A program made the position numbers and the translations under genes. 64,000 nt of DNA from Sphingobacteriia bacterium 28-36-52 (GTDB lineage Bacteria > Bacteroidota > Bacteroidia > Chitinophagales > Chitinophagaceae). Positions 8,390-17,801 of this stretch are shown in pieces. The stretch covers positions 62,001-126,000 of the forward strand of contig NCGN01000006.1 of NCBI GenBank assembly GCA_002281575.1, written 5' to 3'. Numbering within the stretch: the first letter of the stretch is position 1; the number at the start of each line of letters is the position of its first letter. Under the pieces are notes generated by a model. That model saw only the letters and a program-made list of their open reading frames with translations, did no database searches and was not told the DNA's origin.

Positions 8390-9328
8390 TTATTTGCTAG
8401 GTCTATCCATTTCCTTCATCTTCATCATTGCCATGATTTGACGCATATTATCTTGCATACCTTCTGGGCTACCGTCTAAGAAAATAACATTGCCCTTACC
8501 AATTTCAGCAAAATTCTTGATTGCTTCAGTCCACATACTGAATAATATTACATTGGTGTCTAAATTGGCCTGTTTCATCTCTTCTGCAGCCTGGCTCATC
8601 CCTTTTGCTACTTCTTGTCTAAATAATGCCACACCCATCCCACGTAAACGTGCTGCTTCTCTTTCTGCCTCTGCTGCAATTTTAATGGCATTACCCTCAG
8701 CTTCAGCTCCCTTGGTTTTCGTAATCAATAATGCCTGTCCTTCGTTTTCAGCTGCTGCTTTTAAGTTATTACTAGCCACTACCCTACTCATACTTTCCAT
8801 AATCACCTGGTCAAATGTGATATCATTAATTTGCAAATCTTGCAAGTGATATCCCCAGTCTTCTAATGATTTATCAATCTGCTGCTTTACATCTTCCACT
8901 ATTTCTCTTCGCAACAATAAAATTTCTGCTTGCTTTTTAGTAGCAACGAATGCACGAATAGAACCTTCAACTGTTCTAATTAAAGCCTGCATCAAATCTT
9001 TTTCTGAAATAAATTTGAATGCAACATTCTTAATAGATTGTTCATCTTGATTAATAACAGAGTACAGTAACATACTTTTAAAATACACATTTGCTTGATC
9101 TACCGTTACTGCCTGAAATTCTAACTCAACAGAGCGATTTTGAATACTCACAGTTTTATACACTTGCTCTAGAATTGGAATTTTAAAATTCAACCCTGGC
9201 ATTAAGATTCTTCTGTATTTACCAAACATGGTAATGACCGCAATTGTGCCTTGGTTTACTGTAACCAATCCAGTAAAAACAATAATCAAGGCAACAATAA
9301 GCCACCAATAAGTCAGTAGAAATTGCAT
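8390..9328 (-). CDS. SPFH/band 7 (stomatin-like) membrane protein
   Basis: A 312-residue protein with an N-terminal membrane helix (about 5-24) and an SPFH domain (about 25-200) starting VNQGTIAVITMFGKYRRILMPGLNF. An Ala/Glu-rich coiled-coil stretch (about 190-250) follows. The family forms membrane-associated scaffolds (stomatin, HflC, QmcA) that organise proteases or microdomains. No NfeD-type partner gene is next to it. It sits between pepT and the exbB/exbD pair on the same strand, with a 27-base gap to pepT. Confidence 0.9.
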   Translation of the reverse strand: MQFLLTYWWLIVALIIVFTGLVTVNQGTIAVITMFGKYRRILMPGLNFKIPILEQVYKTVSIQNRSVELEFQAVTVDQANVYFKSMLLYSVINQDEQSIKNVAFKFISEKDLMQALIRTVEGSIRAFVATKKQAEILLLRREIVEDVKQQIDKSLEDWGYHLQDLQINDITFDQVIMESMSRVVASNNLKAAAENEGQALLITKTKGAEAEGNAIKIAAEAEREAARLRGMGVALFRQEVAKGMSQAAEEMKQANLDTNVILFSMWTEAIKNFAEIGKGNVIFLDGSPEGMQDNMRQIMAMMKMKEMDRPSK

Positions 9329-9355
9329 AAAAATTAATTTTACTAAAGATAATAT

Positions 9356-10618
9356 CTATTTAGTCAGATTAACACCCTTTTCTTCCCACACTTGAACCAA
9401 TTGAACCAATACATCTACTGCGCGCTCCATATCAGCAACACCTACCCATTCTTTCTTGCTGTGAATGGCTTGCATACCAGTGAAAATATTGGGGCATGGA
9501 AGTCCCAAGAAACTGAGCCTACTTCCATCGGTTCCTCCTCTTATGGGTTCCTTAATAAAAGTGAGCCCACACTTGCTATACGCTTCTTCTGCAAATGAGC
9601 CAATAAAAGGATATTGTTCAATAATTGCTTTCATATTTCGATACTGTTCCACTTCAGTATAAAATATTTTTGCACCAGGAAATTGGTCTAAAACGGTAAG
9701 GGCAATTTGTTTAATATATTCTTGGTGCTCAGTTAACTTGGCTGTTTCAAAATCGCGGATGATGAATTCAATAGTGGCTTTTTCAGCCAACCCTTCTATT
9801 CTTACAGGGTGAACAAATCCTTGTTTTTTTTCGGTTACTTCAGGTGCTAAAATTGTTTTTGGTAATTGATCTACAATAGCTGCTGCTACTTTTAAAGCAT
9901 TAACCATTTTATCCTTTGCATAGCCAGGATGCGCAATTACGCCCTCAATATGAATGGTAAATCCATTGGCACTAAACGTTTCATCTTCAAATGTACCCAG
10001 CTCTCCACCATCTAATGTATAAGCAAAATCAGCACCCAATTTTTGTAAGTTCAATTGATTGGTTCCCCTTCCTACTTCTTCATCGGGTGTAAATAGAATT
10101 TTAATAGTACCGTGTGGAATGCTAGGGTTTTGCATTAAATATTCCACCAAATTCATAATAATAGCAACTCCAGCTTTGTCATCTGCTCCCAATAAAGTTA
10201 ACCCACTAGCAGTAATGATGTCTTTACCAATATGTTGCTTTAAGTAAGCATCTTCCTTAGGATCAAGGATAATAGTTGAATCATCTGGTAATACAATTGG
10301 ATGGCCACTATATGATTTGTGAAGTAAGGGTTTTACATTGGTTCCACTACAATCAGGGGCAGTATCAATATGTGCACAAAAACAGATGATTGGAATTGGC
10401 TTATTCGTATTTGCAGGAATGGTAGCATATACATACCCATACTCATCGGTATGAGCATCGGCAACTTGTAAGGCATGCAATTCTTTTACTAATAATTGGC
10501 TTAGATTCTTTTGTTTTGTGGTGGATGGGAAACTACTACTTAGTGGATCACTCTGTGTATCTATCTGTACATAACGCATTAATCTTTCAGCAACACTGTA
10601 TCCAGAAAAACCATTCAT
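9356..10618 (-). CDS. pepT: Peptidase T (tripeptide aminopeptidase)
   Basis: A 420-residue M20-family cytosolic metallopeptidase that releases N-terminal residues from tripeptides. Expected zinc ligands and catalytic acids are present: His 83 in CFCAHIDTAPD, the bridging aspartate in GADDKAGVA (146-147), the Glu pair in TPDEEVGRG (180-181) and a C-terminal His in MQAIHSKKE. Residues 205-320 form the dimerisation lid. Length matches PepT. It is divergent from the small membrane protein gene at 10710, with a perfect palindrome in between. Confidence 0.94.
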   Translation of the reverse strand: MNGFSGYSVAERLMRYVQIDTQSDPLSSSFPSTTKQKNLSQLLVKELHALQVADAHTDEYGYVYATIPANTNKPIPIICFCAHIDTAPDCSGTNVKPLLHKSYSGHPIVLPDDSTIILDPKEDAYLKQHIGKDIITASGLTLLGADDKAGVAIIMNLVEYLMQNPSIPHGTIKILFTPDEEVGRGTNQLNLQKLGADFAYTLDGGELGTFEDETFSANGFTIHIEGVIAHPGYAKDKMVNALKVAAAIVDQLPKTILAPEVTEKKQGFVHPVRIEGLAEKATIEFIIRDFETAKLTEHQEYIKQIALTVLDQFPGAKIFYTEVEQYRNMKAIIEQYPFIGSFAEEAYSKCGLTFIKEPIRGGTDGSRLSFLGLPCPNIFTGMQAIHSKKEWVGVADMERAVDVLVQLVQVWEEKGVNLTK

Positions 10619-10655
10619 CTTCTTTTTACCGCAAGTTAGTATTTGTTGCTGCTAC

Positions 10656-10678
10656 TATTGCATTTATAAAATGCAATA
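10656..10678. repeat. Perfect 10-bp inverted repeat between divergent genes
   Basis: Arms TATTGCATTT (10656-10665) and AAATGCAATA (10669-10678) are perfectly complementary around a 3-base centre. The site lies 38 bases upstream of pepT and 32 upstream of the gene at 10710. This placement suits an operator shared by two divergent genes, but no cognate regulator is recognisable. Confidence 0.5.
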
Positions 10679-10709
10679 TTTATATTGTAGTAACCAAACA
10701 CCCCCTAAA

Positions 10710-11261
10710 ATGAAAAAAACACTGATTGCAGCTATTGTTGGAGGAATTGTATTATTTATGTGGCAGTTCGTATCGTGGACTGCATTAAATTTACACAGCG
10801 CTTCGCAACAATACACACCTAAACAAGACAGCATCATGCAGGTGCTGAAAACCAATCTAGATAAAGAAGGTGGTTATTACATGCCTTCAGCACCAGCAGG
10901 CACTTCTTTTGAAGACATGGAAAAAATGGCTGCTGCAAATGTTGGAAAACCTTGGGCCAGCATTCAATACCATTCAGCGCTGGAATACAATATGGAATTG
11001 AATATGGTTAGAGGACTTATTGCCAATATTTTTATTATTTGGTTATTGTGTTGGATTCTCGCAAAATTGGCTAGCAATAATTTCACAACCACTTTTACAG
11101 CTACTTTTTTTGTTGGACTAATTGTTTATTTAAACAGCAGCTATACGGGCCATATTTGGTATCCAATGTTCGATATCAGAGCTTATTTAATTGATACTAT
11201 TGTAAGCTGGGGATTAGTTGGACTTTGGCTAGGTTGGTGGATGAACAGAAACTCGAAATAG
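10710..11261 (+). CDS. Uncharacterised membrane protein
   Basis: A 183-residue protein with one N-terminal helix (about 4-22), a soluble segment of about 80 residues rich in Met and Ser, and three C-terminal helices (about 105-125, 131-148 and 158-178). The ATG at 10710 is preferred over an in-frame ATG at 10671 because the latter falls inside the palindrome and would add a non-hydrophobic leader. I do not recognise the family. It stands alone between divergent pepT and a strong bidirectional terminator. Confidence 0.75.
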   Translation: MKKTLIAAIVGGIVLFMWQFVSWTALNLHSASQQYTPKQDSIMQVLKTNLDKEGGYYMPSAPAGTSFEDMEKMAAANVGKPWASIQYHSALEYNMELNMVRGLIANIFIIWLLCWILAKLASNNFTTTFTATFFVGLIVYLNSSYTGHIWYPMFDIRAYLIDTIVSWGLVGLWLGWWMNRNSK

Positions 11262-11290
11262 TGAAATTTATACATTGAAATAAAATGAAA

Positions 11291-11320
11291 CAAAATAGAC
11301 CGGCAAGCCGGTCTATTTTG
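11291..11320. terminator. Bidirectional intrinsic terminator
   Basis: The arms CAAAATAGACCGGC (11291-11304) and GCCGGTCTATTTTG (11307-11320) are perfectly complementary. The A/T-rich stem ends supply a U-tract in either direction, serving both the gene ending at 11261 and the convergent FKBP gene ending at 11372. Confidence 0.85.
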
Positions 11321-11371
11321 TTTATAAATTCCTATTAAAACAATAAGCCTTAATTAGTATTCAGCCAATTA

Positions 11372-11827
11372 TTAAGGTGTAATGATGATAGACTTTGGTC
11401 CATCAATTGAAACCAATTCTAAATCAAAAACCAATTCTTCACCAGCTAAGGGATGATTGGCGTCTAATACTACAACCGCTTCTTTAATTTCTACAATCAC
11501 AACAGGAAAGTTTTGCCCAGAACCGTTACTCATATTCAATTGCATACCAACTTCAGGTACCATATCAGCAGGGAATCTATCTTTGGGAAACTCCATGATC
11601 ATTTCTTCTTGCTTTGGACCATAAGCCTGATCAGCTGGGATATTGATCGTTCTTTTTTCGCCAATTACCATACCTGTAACACCGTCGTCAAAACCGGCAA
11701 TTACCATACCGCTTCCAATTTCAAACTCCAATGGCTCTCTGTCTTCTGAAGAATCAAAAGTACTGCCATTGGTTAACTTTCCGTGATAATGCACTTTTAC
11801 CTTATCACCCTTTTTAGCTTGTTGCAT
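11372..11827 (-). CDS. FKBP-type peptidyl-prolyl isomerase, SlyD-like
   Basis: A 151-residue protein. The FKBP core (1-70 and 125-148) frames an insert-in-flap domain (about 70-120), the SlyD arrangement: [31 protein letters not shown], then the diagnostic [21 protein letters not shown]. It should catalyse prolyl isomerisation and act as a chaperone in the cytoplasm. The histidine-rich metal-binding tail of E. coli SlyD is absent. It is divergent to fmt, with 71 bases between start codons. Confidence 0.93.
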   Translation of the reverse strand: MQQAKKGDKVKVHYHGKLTNGSTFDSSEDREPLEFEIGSGMVIAGFDDGVTGMVIGEKRTINIPADQAYGPKQEEMIMEFPKDRFPADMVPEVGMQLNMSNGSGQNFPVVIVEIKEAVVVLDANHPLAGEELVFDLELVSIDGPKSIIITP

Positions 11828-11872
11828 AAATTATTATTAAGGGGCAAAAGTACTATCCTTCGCGCTTAATAT

Positions 11873-11880
11873 TACCTTTG
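11873..11880 (+). promoter_or_regulatory. Putative -7 box for fmt
   Basis: TACCTTTG matches TAnnTTTG and lies 18 bases before the chosen fmt ATG at 11899, supporting that start over the in-frame TTG at 11878. No clear -33 TTTG is seen. Confidence 0.45.
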
Positions 11881-11898
11881 CAGCCAAATATTTTGGCT

Positions 11899-12816
11899 AT
11901 GCGTATTGTTTTTATGGGTACCCCTGATTTTGCAGTGGCTTCTTTGGACGCATTGGTTTCCAATGGATTCAAAGTAGTTTCAGTAATTACGGCACCTGAT
12001 AAACCTGCTGGAAGAGGACTAAAATTAACAGAAAGCGCAGTAAAACAATACGCGGTTGCAAAAGGAATTCCAGTAATTCAACCCATAAAATTAAAAGACC
12101 CAGCATTTATAGCAGATTTAAGCGCTTTACAAGCAGATATTCAAATTGTGGTTGCATTTAGAATGTTGCCCGAAATAGTTTGGAATATGCCCAAAATGGG
12201 AACCTTAAATGTGCATGGTTCATTATTGCCTCAGTATCGTGGTGCGGCTCCTATAAACTGGGCTGTTATTAATGGCGAAAAACAAACCGGTGTTACTACT
12301 TTTAAATTAAAGCATGAAATTGATACAGGCGATATTTTATTACAAGAATCAATGCCAATTGGCGATGACGAAACTGCTACTGAAGTGCATGATCGAATGA
12401 AAATAATTGGGGCTAATTTATTGGTAAAAACTTTGCAGCATTTAATTGCAGGGAGCATTCATGAAATTCCTCAAATACTTACTGCCGAAACCAAGCATGC
12501 ACCCAAAATTTTTACTAAAGATTGTACTATTAACTGGAATCAAAGCGTTGAGCAGTTGCATAATTTGGTTAGAGGTTTAGCACAGTTTCCTGGTGCTATT
12601 ACTCAATTAGATGGCAAAATCTTGAAGATTTACAAAAGTCAGAAAGAAGTTGTAGCACACCAAGAAGTAATAGGCAAAGTATTTACAGACAATAAAACTT
12701 TTTTGAAGTTTAGTTGCGCTAATGGATACCTACATGTACTAGACTTACAATTAGAAGGAAAGAAAAGAATGCCTATTTCCGATTTTTTAAGGGGATATAA
12801 ACCAACTGCACTTTAA
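11899..12816 (+). CDS. fmt: Methionyl-tRNA formyltransferase
   Basis: A 305-residue enzyme that formylates initiator Met-tRNA with 10-formyl-tetrahydrofolate. It begins MRIVFMGTPDFAV and has the catalytic Asn 104 and His 106 in LNVHGSLLPQYRGAAPINWA, and Asp 142 in HEIDTGDILL. The C-terminal OB-fold tRNA-binding domain spans about 205-305. The peptide deformylase gene often found beside fmt is not adjacent here. It converges on the rhodanese-thioredoxin gene with a 4-base gap. Confidence 0.97.
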   Translation: MRIVFMGTPDFAVASLDALVSNGFKVVSVITAPDKPAGRGLKLTESAVKQYAVAKGIPVIQPIKLKDPAFIADLSALQADIQIVVAFRMLPEIVWNMPKMGTLNVHGSLLPQYRGAAPINWAVINGEKQTGVTTFKLKHEIDTGDILLQESMPIGDDETATEVHDRMKIIGANLLVKTLQHLIAGSIHEIPQILTAETKHAPKIFTKDCTINWNQSVEQLHNLVRGLAQFPGAITQLDGKILKIYKSQKEVVAHQEVIGKVFTDNKTFLKFSCANGYLHVLDLQLEGKKRMPISDFLRGYKPTAL

Positions 12817-12820
12817 TGTA

Positions 12821-13555
12821 TTATTGAATGGCCGAAGCTAAAGTTGCATAATCTACTATACCTTGTTTTCTCCAGGTTTCTTTTCCATTTTTGTATACTA
12901 TAAAAGTAGGTAACCCTTCAGAACGCAACTGTTTCATTACTTCAATATCAATTCCTCCATCTACTCTTAACAAACTAAACAGTGTGCCCTTTTCCTTTTG
13001 TAATTGTTGTAGAATAGGTTCCATTTTTACACAAGGTGGGCACCATTCTGCACCAATATCTACTAACACCGTTCCTGTTTTTGTACTTGCAGTAAATGCT
13101 GCCATACTCATCTCTTCTCTCGACGCTTTAGAAGCAAGGGGTTTGCCCTCTATACGCCAAGCAGAAACACCACCGCGTAAATTACTCACGTCTGCAAAAC
13201 CATTTTGTTTCATCCAATTCATTGCTTCTTCACTTCTTACACCGGAAGCACAATACACTAGTACAGGTTTGGTTTTATCAATATGTTGCACTCTTTCTGC
13301 AAACTCTTTTTCATCAAGCCAATTGGCTTGTAATGCATTATTAAAATGCCCCCCTTGGTATTCACCTGCAGTTCTAACATCTAAAATTTGAATTCCAGGT
13401 GTTTTCATTTTTTGTTCAAAAGCAGCAACAGAAATGGATCCGCCTGTTTGTGCAATTGCTTCGCCTTCCATTGATGAAACAGAACTTTCACTAGGTGCAG
13501 AATCACAGGCTAGCACAAGAAAGAATAAGGCAATACTAAAAAGAGGTAGTTTCAT
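12821..13555 (-). CDS. Rhodanese-thioredoxin fusion lipoprotein
   Basis: A 244-residue predicted lipoprotein: signal peptide with lipobox LVLAC (Cys 17), a linker, a rhodanese domain (about 42-140) with Cys 102 in the loop CASGVRS, and a thioredoxin domain (about 150-244) with CPPC at 172-175. The predicted location is periplasmic and membrane-anchored. A cysteine-persulfide domain joined to a dithiol reductase suggests periplasmic sulfur or disulfide handling; the substrate is unknown. The gene starts 2 bases after the LysM gene ends, so they are likely one operon. Confidence 0.88.
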   Translation of the reverse strand: MKLPLFSIALFFLVLACDSAPSESSVSSMEGEAIAQTGGSISVAAFEQKMKTPGIQILDVRTAGEYQGGHFNNALQANWLDEKEFAERVQHIDKTKPVLVYCASGVRSEEAMNWMKQNGFADVSNLRGGVSAWRIEGKPLASKASREEMSMAAFTASTKTGTVLVDIGAEWCPPCVKMEPILQQLQKEKGTLFSLLRVDGGIDIEVMKQLRSEGLPTFIVYKNGKETWRKQGIVDYATLASAIQ

Positions 13556-13557
13556 AA

Positions 13558-14670
13558 TTATTGTAAATAAGTTATAGTTACAGAAAAAGGAAGATCCGTT
13601 TTTCCTAAGGCAGCAGCGGTTGCATTGCTAACGCGCATCATAAATGCAGGAGCACCCTTAATTTCAGGAACAGGCCCCAATACCCTTGCACAAACAGTTT
13701 TATTATCGGCAGTAGTAATTCTTACAATTGTACCAGGCAAAACATCATTCAATAAAGCATAGAATTTTCTATCAGAAAATCCACTTACCGATTTAAAAGT
13801 TCCAACATCTCCTGCTTTATTAATTTTGTTTTTAGTTGATTCGTCCATGGTATAAATTAAACCAAAATAACCTTCGTCATTGGGTTTAGGAACATAACGT
13901 AAATCTTCTTCACTAATTTTATATTCGGTTGGAGCAACTTTATTGGCTTCTTTAAACTGGTCTACCGGAACAGGAGCTGGAACAATATTAGCAGCTGCTT
14001 CTGCATCTTTTTTTGCTCTATCAGCAGCTGCTTTTGCAAAAAACTTATCTGTCTCTGTTAAGGGCTTCATTTCTCCTTTTTTCATTTCTCTGCTACCGTC
14101 TATAGCTGCATCCATTACATTGGGATCCTTTAAAGGAGGGTTTTCAACCGGAACACCAATTACTGGTGGTTTAATAAAAACTTGGGTGTTGGCAGCTGGA
14201 GCATCAGCTTTCATTGCAGCCAGTTTTGATCCGCCAATAAAACCAATTACAATTGCTTGACCATTTTTTAATGCATCCGTTTTTAAATCGTTCCATTCAC
14301 GCAAATTGGCCAATGGAACTTTATAATAACGCTGACTAAGTCTAAATAAATTTTCGCCTTTACCTGCTATATGATAAACAGGCTCACTGGTTGCGAACTC
14401 CTGCTGTTGTACTAAATTGTCTTCAGATAATGGAATTCTCAATTTAGCCCCCAAGGGTAAAACAGCATTGGCATTTAAATTATTATAAGCAGCAATTTGC
14501 CTAGGCGTTGCACCATAAATTCTGCTTAAAACAGAGAGGGTTTCTTTTCCTTTAACAGTATGATTAATATAAAGGTCACCAGTAGGGCCTGCCGCAATTA
14601 ATTTATCTTGGGCAATAACTACATTGGCACAAAAAAGTAGTGCAAAAAATAAATATTTCTTCAGGTACAT
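13558..14670 (-). CDS. LysM-domain secreted protein with RlpA-like C-terminus
   Basis: With the start at 14670 the protein has 370 residues: signal peptide (1-21, ending VVIAQ), LysM 1 (about 35-80), LysM 2 (about 98-142), a Pro/Ala/Lys-rich linker (about 150-255), and a C-terminal domain (about 275-370) with GTFKSVSGFSDRKFYALLND and VCARVLGPVPEI that resembles a double-psi beta-barrel of the RlpA/cell-wall type. It probably binds peptidoglycan in the periplasm. An in-frame upstream start at 14715 would put 15 polar residues before the signal peptide and overlap the methyltransferase gene, so it is rejected. Confidence 0.85.
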   Translation of the reverse strand: MYLKKYLFFALLFCANVVIAQDKLIAAGPTGDLYINHTVKGKETLSVLSRIYGATPRQIAAYNNLNANAVLPLGAKLRIPLSEDNLVQQQEFATSEPVYHIAGKGENLFRLSQRYYKVPLANLREWNDLKTDALKNGQAIVIGFIGGSKLAAMKADAPAANTQVFIKPPVIGVPVENPPLKDPNVMDAAIDGSREMKKGEMKPLTETDKFFAKAAADRAKKDAEAAANIVPAPVPVDQFKEANKVAPTEYKISEEDLRYVPKPNDEGYFGLIYTMDESTKNKINKAGDVGTFKSVSGFSDRKFYALLNDVLPGTIVRITTADNKTVCARVLGPVPEIKGAPAFMMRVSNATAAALGKTDLPFSVTITYLQ

Positions 14671-14693
14671 GAGATTATCAATAGGGTGTAAAG

Positions 14694-16052
14694 TTAATCT
14701 TTTAATATTCTCCATTCAGCAGGATAATAATTATTGATTCGATTGGGCAAAACTTTAACCAATCCCAGCACAACGGCGTCAAACTGCACCCAATTCCAGC
14801 CAATAGAAGCATTATCAGAGATAAAGTTTCCCCTTTTCAAAAAAAGTAGGGCCTGCTCTTTGTTTACTGGTAAAATACTAAACCCGTTTTTGGGCAAAAC
14901 CGAAACGGCCCACTCATGAGATGGAACCAATGCATTTCCTTTAAATTCGCCAATTTCTATCCCTGCCTTTTTTATATATAATCTACCCGCTAATTCTTGA
15001 ATATTGCTCAAAAAAGCATCAGGCACTCTTCTTATGGCGTTGTTCTGTTTAAAATATGCAGCATTCAAGTCATTTGATACATACGTGGCCAAACTGTCTA
15101 TTTCAAACTTGGTCAATTTAGTTAAAACAGCTTCTTTTAAGCGACCACCAAACACCGATTGTTGCTGTTTAAATGCTGCCAAATAAAAGCCCTCTCCTTT
15201 TACTAAATAAGGATAAAACCGATACCCCCAAGCTTGTTGCTGAGGAGATTGAGTGGTTATGATATTCCAAGATGGTGCTGTTTTAATTGGGCAGGATTCC
15301 ATATTCATATGGCTTACTAGCCAATCTGCAATTGACTCATCTTCGGCTTCAGAATAAGAGCAAGTAGAATACAAGAGAATTCCATCTTGTTTTAAACATG
15401 GTAAAATTGTTGCCAATATTCGCTCTTGTCTTTGACTGCAGTGTACCACATTTTGTTCACTCCATTCACCAATGGCTGCTGAATCTTTCCTGAACAATCC
15501 ACTTCCACTACAAGGTGCATCTACAACAATTACGTCAAAATAGCCAACAAAGTCTTTAAAGTGCTCTGGATCATTATTGGTAACAACCATATTAGGCAAC
15601 CCCCATTTGGTTGTATTCTCTACCAATATAGCAGCACGAGATTTGATTACTTCATTGCTCACTACCAACCCTTCTGAAAAAATGGATGCCAATAAGGTAG
15701 ATTTTCCACCCGGTGCTGCACATAAATCTAATACTTTTAATCCTTGCTTAGATCCAGGAATTAATTCGTGAATAGCATGGTGCAAAAACATTGAACTAGC
15801 TTCTTGCACATAATAAGCCCCCGCATGAAATAGTGGGTCCATTGTAAAAGAAGGTCGTTCTTTTAAATAAAATCCATCACTACACCAAGGCACTTTAACA
15901 TCTATAAAATCAGTTAAAACATTACTGGGTTTAAAGGGATTTAACCGAATGCTGGTTACCTGCTCCCCAGATATATGCACTTTCTCAAATGCTGCTTTGT
16001 CAAAGCCTTTTACATTTGCTAAAGAATCAATCAATTGCTTTGGTAAATCCAC
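14694..16052 (-). CDS. RNA cytosine-C5 methyltransferase, RsmF/NOP2 type
   Basis: A 452-residue SAM-dependent m5C methyltransferase. A short N-terminal region is followed by the catalytic Rossmann fold with CAAPGGKST (111-119), DAPCSGSG (178-185, catalytic-site Cys 181) and STCSYSEAEDE (229-239, nucleophile Cys 231). A C-terminal RsmF-like/PUA region (about 300-452) binds RNA. The target is probably 16S rRNA by analogy to RsmF; the exact base is inference. The gene lies 2 bases after pntB. Confidence 0.92.
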   Translation of the reverse strand: MDLPKQLIDSLANVKGFDKAAFEKVHISGEQVTSIRLNPFKPSNVLTDFIDVKVPWCSDGFYLKERPSFTMDPLFHAGAYYVQEASSMFLHHAIHELIPGSKQGLKVLDLCAAPGGKSTLLASIFSEGLVVSNEVIKSRAAILVENTTKWGLPNMVVTNNDPEHFKDFVGYFDVIVVDAPCSGSGLFRKDSAAIGEWSEQNVVHCSQRQERILATILPCLKQDGILLYSTCSYSEAEDESIADWLVSHMNMESCPIKTAPSWNIITTQSPQQQAWGYRFYPYLVKGEGFYLAAFKQQQSVFGGRLKEAVLTKLTKFEIDSLATYVSNDLNAAYFKQNNAIRRVPDAFLSNIQELAGRLYIKKAGIEIGEFKGNALVPSHEWAVSVLPKNGFSILPVNKEQALLFLKRGNFISDNASIGWNWVQFDAVVLGLVKVLPNRINNYYPAEWRILKD

Positions 16053-16054
16053 TG

Positions 16055-17482
16055 CTAGATTGCTTTTATTTCTGCAACTAATTTTTGCAAAGCAGCTTTT
16101 GCATCACCAAATAACATAGATGTTTTAGGCTGAAAAAACAATGCGTTTTCAATACCAGCATAGCCTGGCTTCATGCTGCGTTTATTTACAATAACTGTTT
16201 TAGCCTGTTCTACTTCTAAAATTGGCATACCGTAAATTGGTGAAGCTGGGTCCGTTTTAGCAGCAGGATTTACTACATCATTTGCTCCTAAAATAAGGAC
16301 CACATCTGTTGTTTTAAACTCATTGTTTGCATCTTCCATTTCTAACAACGAATCATAATTTACATCGGCCTCAGCCAACAATACATTCATGTGACCAGGC
16401 ATTCTTCCTGCCACTGGATGAATAGCATATTTTACTTCAACTCCTTTTTCTTCTAATAATTGCTCCAATTCGTGACATATGTGTTGTGCTTGTGCAACTG
16501 CTAATCCATAACCAGGAACAATCATCACTTTAGTGGCGTAGCTCATACATACTGCGGCATCACTAATAGAGATTTCTTTAAAACTTCCAGTAATGGCTTG
16601 CTGTTCCCCTTTTGCAGTAATACCAAAAGAGCCCAACAATACATTCATTAAACTCCTATTCATTGCTTTGCACATCAAGATGGTTAACAATGTTCCAGCA
16701 GCACCAACCAAGATTCCCCCTGTTAGCATTACTTGGTTATCGTATAAAAATCCACCACAAGCTGCGGCAACTCCTGTGAAAGAATTCAAGAGCGAAATAA
16801 CCACTGGCATATCTGCTCCCCCAATAGGCAAAACAAATAATACGCCATATAAAACGGCAGCAGCAGTTATAAAATAAAACCAATAGTAATTAGTAATTGA
16901 AATATTGTAGGTTAAGTATGCGGCAACCCCAATGATAGCTAACAACAAAATATTGTTCGCTATCTGCTGACCATTGAAAGCCAAATCTTTAACTGAACCA
17001 TTTAATTTTCCCCAAGCAATCATACTGCCTGCAAATGAAATAGTACCAATAATTAACCCTGCAAAAATAATCAACAAGGTAGCCCCATCTAAACTTCCTG
17101 CTGCAGCATACATATTATCTTGCACCAACATTGGATGAGTTAAATGTTGAAACTCAATAATTGAAATCAAAGCAGCACAAGCACCTCCCATACCATTAAA
17201 CAAACTAACCATTTCTGGCATTGAAGTCATTTTTACTTTTTTTGCCGCTAAGGTTCCCGCAATGGTACCTACGGCCAAGCCGCCAAAAATCCAGCCATAA
17301 TTTGCTAGCTTGACCCCATCTTTACTATATAAAAATATGGTACCTAATATGGCAATTGCCATGCCTGCAGCCGCAACCCAATTCCCCTTTCGAGCAGTAT
17401 CAGGATGAGACAACATTTTAAGGCCTACTATAAAACTAACAGAGCCCAATAAGTAACAGAGTGTAAGCAAATTTATTTCCAT
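16055..17482 (-). CDS. pntB: NAD(P) transhydrogenase beta subunit PntB
   Basis: A 475-residue protein with eight or nine transmembrane helices (about 1-270) and a C-terminal NADP(H)-binding domain III (about 300-475) containing VPGYGLAVAQAQH and ILGANDVVNPAA. It couples hydride transfer from NADH to NADP+ to proton movement across the inner membrane. The start at 17482 is chosen since it lies one base after the pntAb stop; a longer frame to 17545 would lie inside pntAb. It belongs to the pntAa-pntAb-pntB operon. Confidence 0.95.
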   Translation of the reverse strand: MEINLLTLCYLLGSVSFIVGLKMLSHPDTARKGNWVAAAGMAIAILGTIFLYSKDGVKLANYGWIFGGLAVGTIAGTLAAKKVKMTSMPEMVSLFNGMGGACAALISIIEFQHLTHPMLVQDNMYAAAGSLDGATLLIIFAGLIIGTISFAGSMIAWGKLNGSVKDLAFNGQQIANNILLLAIIGVAAYLTYNISITNYYWFYFITAAAVLYGVLFVLPIGGADMPVVISLLNSFTGVAAACGGFLYDNQVMLTGGILVGAAGTLLTILMCKAMNRSLMNVLLGSFGITAKGEQQAITGSFKEISISDAAVCMSYATKVMIVPGYGLAVAQAQHICHELEQLLEEKGVEVKYAIHPVAGRMPGHMNVLLAEADVNYDSLLEMEDANNEFKTTDVVLILGANDVVNPAAKTDPASPIYGMPILEVEQAKTVIVNKRSMKPGYAGIENALFFQPKTSMLFGDAKAALQKLVAEIKAI

Positions 17483-17483
17483 G

Positions 17484-17792
17484 TTATTTTTTCTTCTTAA
17501 ACATTTCCAACATTCTATCAGTGACCACAAAACCGCCAACCACATTAAGCGTACCCAACACTACGGCCAAAAATCCAATAATTAGTGCTGGTATATCATC
17601 AGAGGAAACCTGTCCCATTACAATGATAGCACCAATGATTACTACCCCGTGAATAGCATTGGCTCCACTCATTAAAGGAGTATGCAACACACTCGGAACA
17701 CGACCTATTACTTCTATTCCTAAAAAAATAGACAAGATTACAATATAAATAATCTGGATATGCTCTTGTAAAAAAGCTAAAAAAGTATTCAT
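17484..17792 (-). CDS. pntAb: Transhydrogenase alpha-2 subunit (membrane part)
   Basis: A 102-residue protein with three helices. It corresponds to the membrane segment that forms the C-terminus of alpha in E. coli PntA, containing GRVPSVLHTPLMSGANAIHGVVIIGA, and is encoded separately as in Rhodospirillum. It sits between pntAa (9-base gap) and pntB (1-base gap) in the expected order. Confidence 0.94.
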   Translation of the reverse strand: MNTFLAFLQEHIQIIYIVILSIFLGIEVIGRVPSVLHTPLMSGANAIHGVVIIGAIIVMGQVSSDDIPALIIGFLAVVLGTLNVVGGFVVTDRMLEMFKKKK

Positions 17793-17801
17793 AATAATAA
17801 T

